Origin: Pseudomonadales bacterium | GTDB taxonomy: Bacteria > Pseudomonadota > Gammaproteobacteria > Pseudomonadales > JAHRWD01 | Length of the DNA: 64,000 bases | NCBI GenBank assembly: GCA_029210125.1 | Contig: JARGPR010000006.1 | Span: 62,001-126,000 of the forward strand | Reading direction: 5' to 3' | Shown here: positions 56,463 through 64,000 of the stretch, piece by piece | Layout: every line of letters starts with the position of its first letter | Position numbering within the stretch: the stretch's first letter is position 1 | Position numbers and translations under genes: made by a program | Notes under the pieces: model-generated | Databases searched by the model: none | What the model was told of the DNA's origin: nothing | The model's input: the letters and a program-made list of their open reading frames with translations, nothing else

Positions 56463-57619
56463 GATGCGGTTTCCAGCTTGTTGGAGGTTATACGACTTGA
56501 ACTGGAGGACTGGATTACCGCACCACCCAGGCATATCTCGCCCTGATAAAACACCACATATTGCCCCGGGGTGATTGATCTCTGGGGTTCGTCAAACGAT
56601 ACCGCTACGATCTCTCCCAGTTCTGGGTCAGAGGATATTGCCACATGGCAGTTTTGAGCTTTTTGCCGATACCTGATTTTTGCTTCGCAACTAAACTGTT
56701 CGGCCGGGGGCAGGGCGTTGATCCAGTGAGTTTCTGCACCGACCAACTGATCGGCAAATAGCATTGGGTGGTCATTGCCCTGTGCGGCAATAAGCACATT
56801 GCGGTTTAGGTCTTTACCCACCACGTACCAGGGTGCTTCGGGGAAATCTTTGATGCCACCCAGACCAAGGCCCTGGCGTTGACCAAGGGTGTGATACATA
56901 AGCCCCGAGTGTTGACCAATGACCTGGCCTTCTGGGGTTTCGATATCACCGGGTTGTGCGGGTAGATACTGTTGTAAGAAATCCTTGAAGCGCCGTTCGC
57001 CAATAAAACAGATGCCGGTGCTGTCTTTCTTTTGATGGTTACCAAAACCCTGGGCTTCGGCAATTGCGCGCACCGCTGGTTTTTCCATATCGCCAATTGG
57101 AAACAGGCACTTGGCGAGTTCCTGCTCAGAAACCGCGTTTAGAAAATAGCTTTGGTCTTTGTTGCTATCCAGTCCGGTCAGCAAGTAGGTGTTGTCGCCT
57201 TCGGTTCTGGTGCGCACGTAATGCCCGGTTGCAATATAGTCCGCTCCCAGCAGCTCAGCGTATTCGAGAAATACCTTGAACTTGATCTCGCGATTGCAGA
57301 GCACATCGGGATTCGGGGTACGCCCCGCCGAGTATTCCGCTAGAAAATGATCAAATACATTATCCCAATACTCCGCTGCAAAATTGGCGGTATGTAGTTT
57401 GATGCCTAGTCTTTCACATACCTCTTCGGCATCGGCCAGGTCTTGCTTGGCGGAGCAATATTCGCTGCCATCGTCCTCATCCCAGTTTTTCATGAACAGG
57501 CCTTCGACCCGGTAGCCCTGCTGAATAAGCAGATACGCTGATACCGACGAGTCTACGCCGCCGGACATGCCGACCATCACGCGAATGTTCGAGTTGTTCT
57601 GGGTGGTTGGGTTAGTCAA
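56459..57619 (-). CDS. mnmA: tRNA 2-thiouridylase MnmA
   Basis: This enzyme adds sulfur to U34 of Lys, Glu and Gln tRNAs. It has the PP-loop [15 protein letters not shown], catalytic Cys in [11 protein letters not shown] near residue 107 and the second in [11 protein letters not shown] near 205. The 386-residue length is slightly above average, with an Asn/Ser-rich tail and start. It lies between nudJ and hflD in an order shared with Pseudomonas. Confidence 0.98.
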   Translation of the reverse strand: MTNPTTQNNSNIRVMVGMSGGVDSSVSAYLLIQQGYRVEGLFMKNWDEDDGSEYCSAKQDLADAEEVCERLGIKLHTANFAAEYWDNVFDHFLAEYSAGRTPNPDVLCNREIKFKVFLEYAELLGADYIATGHYVRTRTEGDNTYLLTGLDSNKDQSYFLNAVSEQELAKCLFPIGDMEKPAVRAIAEAQGFGNHQKKDSTGICFIGERRFKDFLQQYLPAQPGDIETPEGQVIGQHSGLMYHTLGQRQGLGLGGIKDFPEAPWYVVGKDLNRNVLIAAQGNDHPMLFADQLVGAETHWINALPPAEQFSCEAKIRYRQKAQNCHVAISSDPELGEIVAVSFDEPQRSITPGQYVVFYQGEICLGGAVIQSSSSSRITSNKLETAS

Positions 57620-57741
57620 TGGCTTAAACTTCCTCGGCTTTTTGTCAGTGGGTTAATAATGTAAGTATCGTGCATGAGCATTTTTTTAATGCCGCCAGGG
57701 GCAGGACGGTTTTCGTACGATGATTTCGGTGCAATGACCCG

Positions 57742-58191
57742 TCAGGTCAATCGAGTATGTATCAAACTTAACGGATAATGAACGCCGTTAATGTAATCAT
57801 CAATAACACTGATCACCGTTGGGCTACGCATATCCGCTCGCTTCTCTTCGATCTCTGCCCGGGTTAGCCAGCATGCACGAATGATTCCCGTGTCCAGCGG
57901 CAGGTCGGGATTAAACCCTAGCGCTGTACCAATAAAACATACGCGCAGGTAGGTATCATTTTTCGTACCGGCTTTGGACTGGTATATGCCGAGCAGTGAA
58001 TCGATTGTGACATCGTGTCCGGTTTCCTCAAGTGTTTCCCGGCGCGCTGCGTCGATTAGGCTTTCGTCTACTTCTAGGTGACCAGCGGGCTGATTCCATA
58101 CAATTTGGCCCTCCACCTGTTCTTCAACCATTAGGAATCGGTTATTATCTTCGATCACGGTCGAGACCGTTACATGGGGGCTCCAGCGCAT
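57742..58191 (-). CDS. nudJ: Nudix hydrolase NudJ
   Basis: This 149-residue pyrophosphohydrolase has a full Nudix box from GHLEVDESLIDA to RRETLEETGHD. NudJ acts on HMP pyrophosphate and nucleotide phosphates in E. coli. Its place upstream of mnmA is the usual one and supports the assignment. It begins MRWSPHVTVSTVIE, a typical start. Confidence 0.95.
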   Translation of the reverse strand: MRWSPHVTVSTVIEDNNRFLMVEEQVEGQIVWNQPAGHLEVDESLIDAARRETLEETGHDVTIDSLLGIYQSKAGTKNDTYLRVCFIGTALGFNPDLPLDTGIIRACWLTRAEIEEKRADMRSPTVISVIDDYINGVHYPLSLIHTRLT

Positions 58192-58277
58192 GGATTTCTT
58201 ATGTTCCTGTAAATTTTCAATGATATATCAAACGACGTATCGTATCTTGGGAATGTGTCCGTAGCGTTGTACTTATT

Positions 58278-58328
58278 ATCCTAGAAAGTACTTAATCCTA
58301 GAAAGTACTTAATCCTAGAAAGTACTTA
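58278..58328 (+). repeat. Three exact tandem 17-bp repeats upstream of moaC
   Basis: The unit ATCCTAGAAAGTACTTA is repeated without change at 58278, 58295 and 58312. Each unit contains the palindrome AAGTACTT. The array ends 35 bases before the moaC start, so it is placed like an operator or leader element. No match to a known riboswitch is evident. Confidence 0.9.
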
Positions 58329-58362
58329 GTTCAGCAAACTTACCCACTTGAATGAGCATTAC

Positions 58363-58857
58363 ATGAGTCAATTAACACATCTGGATAGCGACGGTAACGC
58401 ACGTATGGTGGATGTCACCGATAAACAGGAAAGCTCCAGGTCAGCGACCGCTGAAGCCTTTGTAAAAATGTCGGCGGCGACTCTGGATATGGTGATCAAA
58501 GGTCAGCATAAAAAGGGCGACGTCTTTGGTGTGGCGCGTATCGCCGGTATTCAGGCGGCAAAAAAATGCTCGGATCTGATACCACTGTGTCACCCGCTGA
58601 TGTTGAGTTCAATCGACGTTGAGTTTCAGGCCGATGCCGATAACAACCAGATATTAATTCGCGCCACCTGCAAACTCAAAGGTCAGACGGGTGTGGAGAT
58701 GGAGGCGCTTACTGCTGTCTCGGTAGCCGCACTGACGATATATGACATGTGCAAAGGTGTAGAGAAGGGGATTCGTATCGAGTCCATCGGCCTGGTTGAA
58801 AAGCTCGGTGGCAAATCAGGTCACTGGTTGAAAGAACAAGAGTCGGGCCAAGTTTGA
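58363..58857 (+). CDS. moaC: Cyclic pyranopterin monophosphate synthase MoaC
   Basis: This 164-residue enzyme makes cyclic pyranopterin phosphate in molybdopterin synthesis. [25 protein letters not shown] and [20 protein letters not shown] are the family signatures. I use the ATG at 58363; a TTG 15 bases earlier is less likely. moaA is not adjacent, so the preceding enzyme is coded elsewhere. Its stop overlaps the moaD start. Confidence 0.97.
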   Translation: MSQLTHLDSDGNARMVDVTDKQESSRSATAEAFVKMSAATLDMVIKGQHKKGDVFGVARIAGIQAAKKCSDLIPLCHPLMLSSIDVEFQADADNNQILIRATCKLKGQTGVEMEALTAVSVAALTIYDMCKGVEKGIRIESIGLVEKLGGKSGHWLKEQESGQV

Positions 58858-59108
58858 TGCAGGTTTTATATTTCGCCAGTATTCGAGAGCAGTTTGATAT
58901 TGAGGGCGAGCAGATCGAATGCACTGCTGATACCGCTAATGTGCAAGCCCTGATTGATTTTCTATGCGAGATTCATGGTGAGCCCTGGGGTAAAGTGCTA
59001 GGTGATCCCAATTTGCTGGTATCTGTAAATCAGGAGCTGGCATCACTTGATGCGCCACTATCCGCAAGCGATGAAATCGCATTTTTTCCGCCGGTAACCG
59101 GCGGTTAG
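58857..59108 (+). CDS. moaD: Molybdopterin synthase small subunit MoaD
   Basis: This 83-residue ubiquitin-like sulfur carrier ends in the FFPPVTGG tail whose final glycine becomes thiocarboxylated. It is the partner of MoaE. The ATG shares its A with the moaC stop, a TGATG overlap, and moaE follows after 11 bases. Confidence 0.96.
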   Translation: MQVLYFASIREQFDIEGEQIECTADTANVQALIDFLCEIHGEPWGKVLGDPNLLVSVNQELASLDAPLSASDEIAFFPPVTGG

Positions 59109-59119
59109 GCTGAAATTAA

Positions 59120-59572
59120 ATGAAACGATTTGTATCGATCCAGACCGAAGACTTCTCTATTGAGCTCGAAACTAACCAGCTTCGGACTGCAACCCCAGAG
59201 GTTGGTGGTATTGCAACGTTCACCGGACTGGTAAGCGATCTGAATCGCGACCAAAAAATTGAGTCACTACTTCTTGAGCATTATCCGGGTATGACCGAAA
59301 AGCAGCTTGAGCAGATTATTGATCAAGCCCAGCTGCGATGGAATCTGCTGGGGGTAAGGGTAATTCATAGGGTTGGGCTACTACATCCCCGGGATCAGAT
59401 CGTTTTTGTAGGGGTCAGTAGCCGGCATCGGAAAGAGTGCTTCGAAGCCTGTCAATTTATTATGGACTATCTAAAAACCCAGGCGACCATATGGAAAAAA
59501 GAGAGCAGTCAGGAAAAGTCTGAGTGGCTAAGTGCACGGGAGTCGGACAGAATTGAACAACAAAAGTGGTGA
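59120..59572 (+). CDS. moaE: Molybdopterin synthase catalytic subunit MoaE
   Basis: This 150-residue subunit takes sulfur from MoaD to make molybdopterin. Features are FTGLVSDLNRDQKIESLLLEHYPGM in the N-half, the active-site region VGVSSRHRKECFEACQFIMDYLKTQATIWKKE with the lysines near the end. It completes moaCDE; the downstream 180 bp contain nothing I can name. Confidence 0.96.
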   Translation: MKRFVSIQTEDFSIELETNQLRTATPEVGGIATFTGLVSDLNRDQKIESLLLEHYPGMTEKQLEQIIDQAQLRWNLLGVRVIHRVGLLHPRDQIVFVGVSSRHRKECFEACQFIMDYLKTQATIWKKESSQEKSEWLSARESDRIEQQKW

Positions 59573-59756
59573 GAGGTATTACCTATGTGTCGTATTAAAA
59601 CATGAACTAATCTGTTGGCGATCTATTCAGTTTTAATTACGATGACAACGGGATTTAAGCTCTATTAATCCAGCGAAATAAAGCCTGATACAAAAGCATA
59701 GGCGACACAGATCAGAAGACTGACCCTATTGAAAATGCAAAAAAGAGAGTCTAATC

Positions 59757-60320
59757 ATGAAAGATACGCTGAATAAATTATCTACACCTACAATTGCGTT
59801 ACATTGGCTTGTCGGCCTCGCCATTATTTTTATGATGCCGGTAGCCATTTATATGGCGGAGAACGAAGTTTATTGGCTGTACCCGATTCATAAATCGATT
59901 GGTGTCGTGCTATTTGTCTTTATCATTGTCCGTGTAGTCTGGCGTTTGAAGAATGGTTGGCTCCAACCCGTCAGTGAGTATCAAAAATGGGAGCAACTTC
60001 TTGCAAAAATAGTGCATTGGGTGTTGATTATCGGAACCGTGCTGTTTCCGCTTTCAGGCATGATAATGTCCGGTGCCGGTGGTCACGGGATTTATCTTTT
60101 TGGACTTGAGCTGATGGCGATGAACCCCGACCCTGCTAATCCTCAGGCTGTTATAGCTTTAAATAAAACTGCGGCAGGCATCGGTCATGAAGCTCACGAA
60201 ATTACTGCCTGGGTGATGTTTGTAGCCATTATATTGCACGTTGCAGGGGCGCTTAAGCACCATATTATGGATAAAGATCAAACGCTGAATCGCATGAAGG
60301 GAAATGATGTTTCAACGTAG
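59757..60320 (+). CDS. Cytochrome b561 family protein
   Basis: The 187-residue inner-membrane protein has four helices and the histidines expected to bind two b hemes (LHWLVGLAI, IHKSIGVVLF, EAHEITAWVMF, LHVAGALKHHI). Family members oxidise ubiquinol or transfer superoxide electrons, as in CybB. The Ala/His pattern and length fit CybB-type proteins. ATG at 59757 behind AGAGAG. It is monocistronic with a strong terminator. Confidence 0.92.
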   Translation: MKDTLNKLSTPTIALHWLVGLAIIFMMPVAIYMAENEVYWLYPIHKSIGVVLFVFIIVRVVWRLKNGWLQPVSEYQKWEQLLAKIVHWVLIIGTVLFPLSGMIMSGAGGHGIYLFGLELMAMNPDPANPQAVIALNKTAAGIGHEAHEITAWVMFVAIILHVAGALKHHIMDKDQTLNRMKGNDVST

Positions 60321-60349
60321 TAGCTGACAGATATATTCTTCTAATCCCG

Positions 60350-60379
60350 AAAACCTCCAATTTCATTGGAGGTTTTTTT
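60350..60379 (+). terminator. Terminator after the cytochrome b561 gene
   Basis: AAAACCTCCAAT (60350-60361) and ATTGGAGGTTTT (60365-60376) form a perfect stem with a TTC loop and a T-tract. It can also act for the converging MAPEG gene. Confidence 0.92.
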
Positions 60380-60401
60380 ATTGCGCGCCTTAAAACGAAG
60401 A

Positions 60402-60824
60402 TTAAATAAGCGCAATACCACAAAATGCCAGTAATGCGATATTTGCAATTACACCAATAAGAAAGAAATAGCTTCTCGGGCTTGGGTTATTTTCTGTGGC
60501 GATCGCATAATACAAAAACATATGGGCTATCCGAGAAACAGCGAAAACCCATATCAACAATGCGCTCCACGTTGCATTAGCTCCTACAAAAACAGCTAGA
60601 AACGAGGTTGCTAACATCACCGGGACGTTCTCTAATGAGTTTTGAAATGTACGGTGAGCCCTAAAAACAAAAGACGAGTGGCTAAGATTTTCATCAATTT
60701 TCCCCGGTACCGCCCCCTCCTGTGAACCCTTTGATACTGCGGCAATAAAGTGCTGAATTATTAAGGTCAAAATCGTTATGAATATACCCAGGAAAGCGCC
60801 GGTATAGTTGTTAAATAGGGTCAT
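60402..60824 (-). CDS. MAPEG family membrane protein
   Basis: This 140-residue protein has four hydrophobic segments and the MAPEG features ENLPVML-like FQNSLENVPVMLATSFLAVF and a RIAHMFLYY segment. Eicosanoid and glutathione metabolising enzymes belong here, while bacterial members are mostly uncharacterised, with glutathione transferase activity in some. It stands alone. Confidence 0.85.
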   Translation of the reverse strand: MTLFNNYTGAFLGIFITILTLIIQHFIAAVSKGSQEGAVPGKIDENLSHSSFVFRAHRTFQNSLENVPVMLATSFLAVFVGANATWSALLIWVFAVSRIAHMFLYYAIATENNPSPRSYFFLIGVIANIALLAFCGIALI

Positions 60825-61004
60825 AATAGAATCCTTTAGTGCCTTGCTAAGTTAGAAAAAATGGGTTTAAGGGAACGACTCCGCAGAGCAATAGAGTGTA
60901 TTTGATGGCATGTTTGTAGTGCGTTACGTAAGTGCGTTCACTGCTCATTATTACGTACTTTCTTCCGCTTCAGGTGCTGATCTATGTGAGATATCACTAT
61001 TATT

Positions 61005-61841
61005 TTAATCTAAGTCATCGTTGTAGCTCAGGGAATTCGAAGCATCTCTAATAATTGAAGTTAATCGATCGGCTATGTCAGGATGTTTTCCTCGCAACGA
61101 TTGTTCTAACTGGTCACACTGATCTGTCAAAGTAAATATTTGTTTAGTGATTGAGGTGTAACTTTTTTCTAGATTCATATAATCATTCTGGAGTTCTTCA
61201 AAATCCTGATTATTCTCCGTCGGTGCTGAATCAGATGAATGATTAGAGTTGCCTGCTTGGTTACTCGCCTGATAGAGCTTTGCTCGAATGTCATCGTTTT
61301 CCTGTTCCAGGATTTGCAGGGAAACAAGCATATCTCGGCTCTCGATTGCAAAACGATTGATAATCTTTTGCATTGCCTCCATTTCTTTAGTTTGTTGGTC
61401 CGAATTTTCGAGAGCTTCTTCTAGTTCCTTCATTTTAGCCTCCGTATTTTCAAGCTCGCGTCGTGTTACGGCTACGTAGCTTTCGGACTCTAGTATCTGC
61501 TTGTTGAGGTTGGCGATTGTGGCTTGCTGTGCTTCGATTTTAGCTCTACTATCCTCGATATTCCGGTTTAGTTCGTCCATTTCATGGGTTGATATTTCAA
61601 TTTTTTCAAGTTTGATTGGAATTAGGTTTTCAATTAAATCATCCACATCGTCATAACTTGAATTGTATTGGCTCAATAGTGTTAATTTTTCACCTTCTTG
61701 TTCGGAGGTACTTTGCAGTTCGCAAAGTTGCTTGTAGTACACCAGACTTTGCTCCCTTGCTTCTTGCCACTTTGTTTGCATTGAAATGAACATCTCTTTG
61801 AATTCCTCCAGATTGGAAACCCGGTCTATTTCAAAGGCCAA
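61005..61841 (-). CDS. Coiled-coil protein, likely the C-terminal part of the upstream membrane-anchored gene
   Basis: The 278 residues listed start at a TTG and are almost entirely helical coiled coil, with heptads through residues 10-200 (LEKIEISTHEMDELNRNIED, QEND DIRAKL) and a Ser/Asn-rich break near 205-222. No ribosome-binding site precedes the TTG. The same frame remains open and heptad-like (NDIQLQAKIEQLKSQLAF) back to an eight-C tract at 61900-61907. One extra C would fuse it with the 142-residue upstream gene into one protein of 439 residues. So this is probably not an independent gene. Function unknown. Confidence 0.7.
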   Translation of the reverse strand: MAFEIDRVSNLEEFKEMFISMQTKWQEAREQSLVYYKQLCELQSTSEQEGEKLTLLSQYNSSYDDVDDLIENLIPIKLEKIEISTHEMDELNRNIEDSRAKIEAQQATIANLNKQILESESYVAVTRRELENTEAKMKELEEALENSDQQTKEMEAMQKIINRFAIESRDMLVSLQILEQENDDIRAKLYQASNQAGNSNHSSDSAPTENNQDFEELQNDYMNLEKSYTSITKQIFTLTDQCDQLEQSLRGKHPDIADRLTSIIRDASNSLSYNDDLD

Positions 61842-61894
61842 TTGACTTTTCAGTTGTTCAATTTTCGCTTGCAGTTGGATATCATTTTCATTGC

Positions 61895-62323
61895 TTAGAG
61901 GGGGGGGTTGTCTGGAATAATTTCTTTAAGTTTTGATTCCAATGCCTCCCAATCAAAGTCAGTTGGGTCGTTTCTCAACGCTGAGGCGTGCTGCGCCTCA
62001 AGAATCAGTAAGCGTACTTGAGCGGCGGAAGTGGAAAAGTCTATCGGATTTGAGTCATCATTTTCGATTGAGGCGCTTGCTAAGAGCCGCGTCCTGGACG
62101 ACGTAGAGCTGATTAGCTGTTGTAAGTATTCAACAATGGCTGCATGTTTTCTGTCAGCAGAGCTTTTCTGTCTATCTGAAATTTGAGATCGTATTTTTCC
62201 GCGCAGGCTAAACAGGTTTCGTAGGTGATTGCGGCGTTGTCTTCTGATCAAATAGGCGAGCGCGGTGCAGCTCGCCAGAAGCAGCAAGCAGATGTTTGCT
62301 AATATTAAGGTTAGTGGGTCCAT
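61895..62323 (-). CDS. Membrane-anchored N-terminal part of a split coiled-coil gene
   Basis: The 142-residue frame starts at ATG with one membrane helix (LTLILANICLLLLASCTALAYLI at about 4-26), a basic stretch RRQRRNHLRN, then a helical cytoplasmic part rich in Ser and Ala. It ends in NPPL where an eight-C tract is followed by CTC TAA. With nine Cs the reading goes on into the coiled-coil frame. The whole product would be an inner-membrane protein with a long cytoplasmic coiled coil. I do not recognise the family. Confidence 0.7.
   Translation of the reverse strand: MDPLTLILANICLLLLASCTALAYLIRRQRRNHLRNLFSLRGKIRSQISDRQKSSADRKHAAIVEYLQQLISSTSSRTRLLASASIENDDSNPIDFSTSAAQVRLLILEAQHASALRNDPTDFDWEALESKLKEIIPDNPPL
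61900..61907 (-). other. Poly-C tract at the junction of the split gene
   Basis: Eight C in a row on the minus strand lie in the last codons of the 142-residue frame. Such tracts are prone to slippage in replication, transcription and sequencing. One C more joins the two frames. Confidence 0.85.
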
Positions 62324-62671
62324 GCTTCTTGATCCCTCCGTGAATCGTATCGATATAGGGTTCTGGTAGTGGATCTATAATTCGAAGGTTCTAGTGATTT
62401 CCTGGGGGTCGTCCCCGGTAAGCATAGTTAATAAAGATTAATATTGACAGGTTGCTCGATAAAACTTAAAAAGAGAGGGTTTCTGGGGAAGAGTGCTATG
62501 CGGAACAACTCAAGTCCCGTGCGTTTGCTTAAGAAATGGAAAAATTAGGTGGCTACCCAGCTTTATATCTGGCGATCAGTAATTTTATATCTGGCGATCA
62601 GTAATAATGGTGTTGCGCCACTGGATACTTTATCTGTATGACTAATATTTCGGGCTGAGCTGTACCCGCCG
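62324..62671. other. Intergenic region with promoter-like sequence and a tandem repeat
   Basis: About 350 bases without a gene. On the plus strand TTGACA (62444-62449) and a weak TAAAAA 17 bases later resemble a promoter; a 16-codon frame follows at about 62498. A 22-bp unit occurs twice at 62562-62605. The minus-strand promoter of the split gene should also be here but is not obvious. Confidence 0.4.
62562..62605 (+). repeat. Exact tandem duplication of 22 bp
   Basis: TTTATATCTGGCGATCAGTA plus AT is present twice, back to back, at 62562-62583 and 62584-62605. It is in the gap downstream of the DUF445 gene. Confidence 0.9.
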
Positions 62672-63262
62672 TCAGCCAACCTGCAATATAAACTGAAACA
62701 ACAATACCTGTACGACACCAATCATAAATCCTAGCAGTGCGCCAAACCAGGTGATATGCCGAAACTGCTTACGGGAAAATCCCATTACCAGTTCCTCTAG
62801 AGTGGCTACATCCAGCTCGTCGATTTTTTCCTGGATACGTTGTTTGATCTCATCGCTATCGTCACCTACATGCTCGGCGATTTTCCCGATCTCGGTAATC
62901 ATATAATTGCCCGCCATGGTTTTTGCCATGCCTAGCATCGCGTCGTTGATTTTTAGCAGGCTACCAAGCTGTCCAAGTAGTTCGTCAACCTTTGTTTTAA
63001 GCTGTTCTTTTACGCTATCGGTTAAGAACAATTCTGCGACATCGTTGTTGCTGAATACATGAGCAACAAACGTATCCGCGATTGATTCTGAAATGTGATG
63101 GCGTTCGCGCGGAATCAATCCGGGGGTGAAGGGGACCCTCAATTTTCCAATGTAACGAGCGGCATAAGGCCTAAATAACATGCGTATCGCGACATCGTTG
63201 GTAACGGCACCAATGATTGCACCAACGATGGGAGGAAGTACGTAAACGAGCCAGTTGTCCAT
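62672..63262 (-). CDS. DUF445 family membrane protein
   Basis: This 196-residue protein has a helix at each end (VLPPIVGAIIGAVTNDVAI and FGALLGFMIGVVQVLLFQFIL) and a helical middle part. IRMLFRPYAARYIGKLRVPFTPGLIPRERHHIS is the DUF445 signature near the N-terminus. It is shorter than the usual 200-400 residues of the family, like the small YheB-type members. The role is not known. Gene neighbours give no clue. Confidence 0.88.
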   Translation of the reverse strand: MDNWLVYVLPPIVGAIIGAVTNDVAIRMLFRPYAARYIGKLRVPFTPGLIPRERHHISESIADTFVAHVFSNNDVAELFLTDSVKEQLKTKVDELLGQLGSLLKINDAMLGMAKTMAGNYMITEIGKIAEHVGDDSDEIKQRIQEKIDELDVATLEELVMGFSRKQFRHITWFGALLGFMIGVVQVLLFQFILQVG

Positions 63263-63624
63263 AATGAAAAAGTCTTCTAATTATTGTGGGTTGAAGGGTT
63301 AGCACATAGCTTTAAAGCTTACTGTATTTGTTGTGATTGCAACAGTACGCATTATCTGGGTTTTTTTGGCTACATTAGCAATGTGAGGGGTACTCAGCAG
63401 TAGTAGAGGCGTGGCGTATAGTGGATGCGAATAAATGACTAGCCCAGAACTTAGTAACAAAGAGCAAGACCAGATAAAGCCATATGAAACAATGGCTGGA
63501 GCAGGGCGGCTGGTTAGCGAGTGATTTTGATAAAGAGTTAAATCAGTCAGCGGTAGAATATCTCAACTCAAAGAAACCTTTCATGTATGTACCTGGTCGA
63601 GACATATTTTCAGGTCAGAGTCAT
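63263..63624. other. Intergenic region without a confident gene
   Basis: Two short plus-strand frames occur: 29 codons from an ATG at about 63435 and 63 codons from 63484, the latter running into the methyltransferase gene on the other strand. Neither has a good ribosome-binding site or recognisable content, but together they may be the rest of a decayed gene. No terminator or RNA gene is visible. Confidence 0.3.
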
Positions 63625-64000
63625 TCAAGCCTTAACAGCAGCGCCCAGGCTCATATAGGCGACGAAACGAGGTGAGTCTTCCATATAATCACATTCGTCC
63701 CACTCGATATCAAAGCCAGAGTTCTTGATACTGCTGACAACCGGTCTGTTGAGATTACATCCGCCGAATAGTTTCTTCCAGATTGGGTTTATTCGGTTTT
63801 GCCATTTCTGTACATCTGGGTCCGGCGCCTGGCCATGTTCGCAGAAGATCAGTTTCCCATTTGGTTTGAGAACACGGTGCATCTGATCCATGGCGGTTTG
63901 CCAGTCTGGAATAGTGCAGAGCGTAAAGGTCAGTACCACTGTATCAACAGAATTGTCATCGAGTGGGATCTCTTCTCCGGGCAGACCTAGCCATTCGACT
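63625..64000 (-). CDS. Class I SAM-dependent methyltransferase, 5' end outside the window
   Basis: The minus-strand frame is open from the window edge to the stop at 63625, 124 visible residues. DDNSVDTVVLTFTLCTIPDW corresponds to motif II/post-motif of UbiE-like methyltransferases, followed by LKPNGKLIFCEHG as motif III. The N-terminal SAM-binding glycine-rich loop is outside. It resembles small thiol/arsenite-like methyltransferases with C-terminal EDSPRFVAYMS. The substrate is unknown. Confidence 0.85.
   Translation of the reverse strand, partial: VEWLGLPGEEIPLDDNSVDTVVLTFTLCTIPDWQTAMDQMHRVLKPNGKLIFCEHGQAPDPDVQKWQNRINPIWKKLFGGCNLNRPVVSSIKNSGFDIEWDECDYMEDSPRFVAYMSLGAAVKA

Noticed and set aside
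58278-58328. Tandem repeats as a possible CRISPR array
   Set aside because: The units abut each other with no spacers and are only 17 bases long.
63484-63675. 63-codon plus-strand frame
   Set aside because: It runs into the methyltransferase on the other strand, has no clear ribosome-binding site and no known motif; at most a remnant.

Overview
This window looks like chromosomal DNA of a free-living, aerobic, probably marine gammaproteobacterium related to the Pseudomonadales/Cellvibrionales. The evidence is gene order and content: argS-SPOR-hslV-hslU, nudJ-mnmA-hflD-purB, ccoNOQP with ccoG, phoB-phoR, and a block of DUF1302/DUF1329/YCF48/RND genes beside acyl-CoA dehydrogenases. I saw no rRNA, tRNA, CRISPR array, insertion sequence or phage module. 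The window starts inside a glycosyltransferase and ends inside a methyltransferase.

Layout. 1-7.9 kb: partial glycosyltransferase, recQ, an acyl-CoA dehydrogenase pair, and a divergent bcp / AI-2E (PerM-like) pair; bcp appears to start at ATT. 8-14.5 kb: a minus-strand operon coding for a DUF1302 outer-membrane-type protein, DUF1329, a YCF48-like propeller and an RND/MMPL exporter, possibly an envelope route for hydrophobic compounds. 14.7-16.1 kb: a two-gene operon with a soluble, degenerate chemoreceptor-like protein and a metallo-beta-lactamase-fold protein carrying the HxDxD motif of ODP-type di-iron oxygen sensors. 16.3-26 kb: gamma-glutamyltransferase lipoprotein, a lone HyuB, nitroreductase, beta-CASP RNase, PhnA/YjdM, YgiQ-type radical SAM protein and an alpha/beta hydrolase. 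26.4-32.7 kb: argD-argF, phoB-phoR with a Pho box, a PstS-like protein with its own Pho box, and a lipoprotein made of two copies of one domain.

32.7-44.6 kb: a large PilZ-like protein, TlpA-FecCD-HmuV-like genes, an MmgE/PrpD protein, an RNase HII with an altered GRG motif, hslUV, a SPOR protein, argS and mdh. 44.8-49.6 kb: the cbb3 oxidase operon with an ANR/FNR-type box placed correctly upstream of ccoN, plus ccoG. 50-60 kb: a LysR regulator, glcB, the nudJ-mnmA-hflD-EamA-purB operon, moaCDE behind three 17-bp repeats, and a cytochrome b561. 60.4-64 kb: a MAPEG protein, a membrane-anchored coiled-coil gene split by a shift at an eight-C tract, a DUF445 protein and the partial methyltransferase.

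The genes fit a respiring organism that uses acyl-CoA and glyoxylate carbon (acyl-CoA dehydrogenases, malate synthase G, malate dehydrogenase), switches to a high-affinity oxidase when oxygen falls, and responds to phosphate limitation. The least explained parts are the chemoreceptor-like/ODP pair, the DUF1302 operon, the poly-C split gene and the ATT-started bcp.
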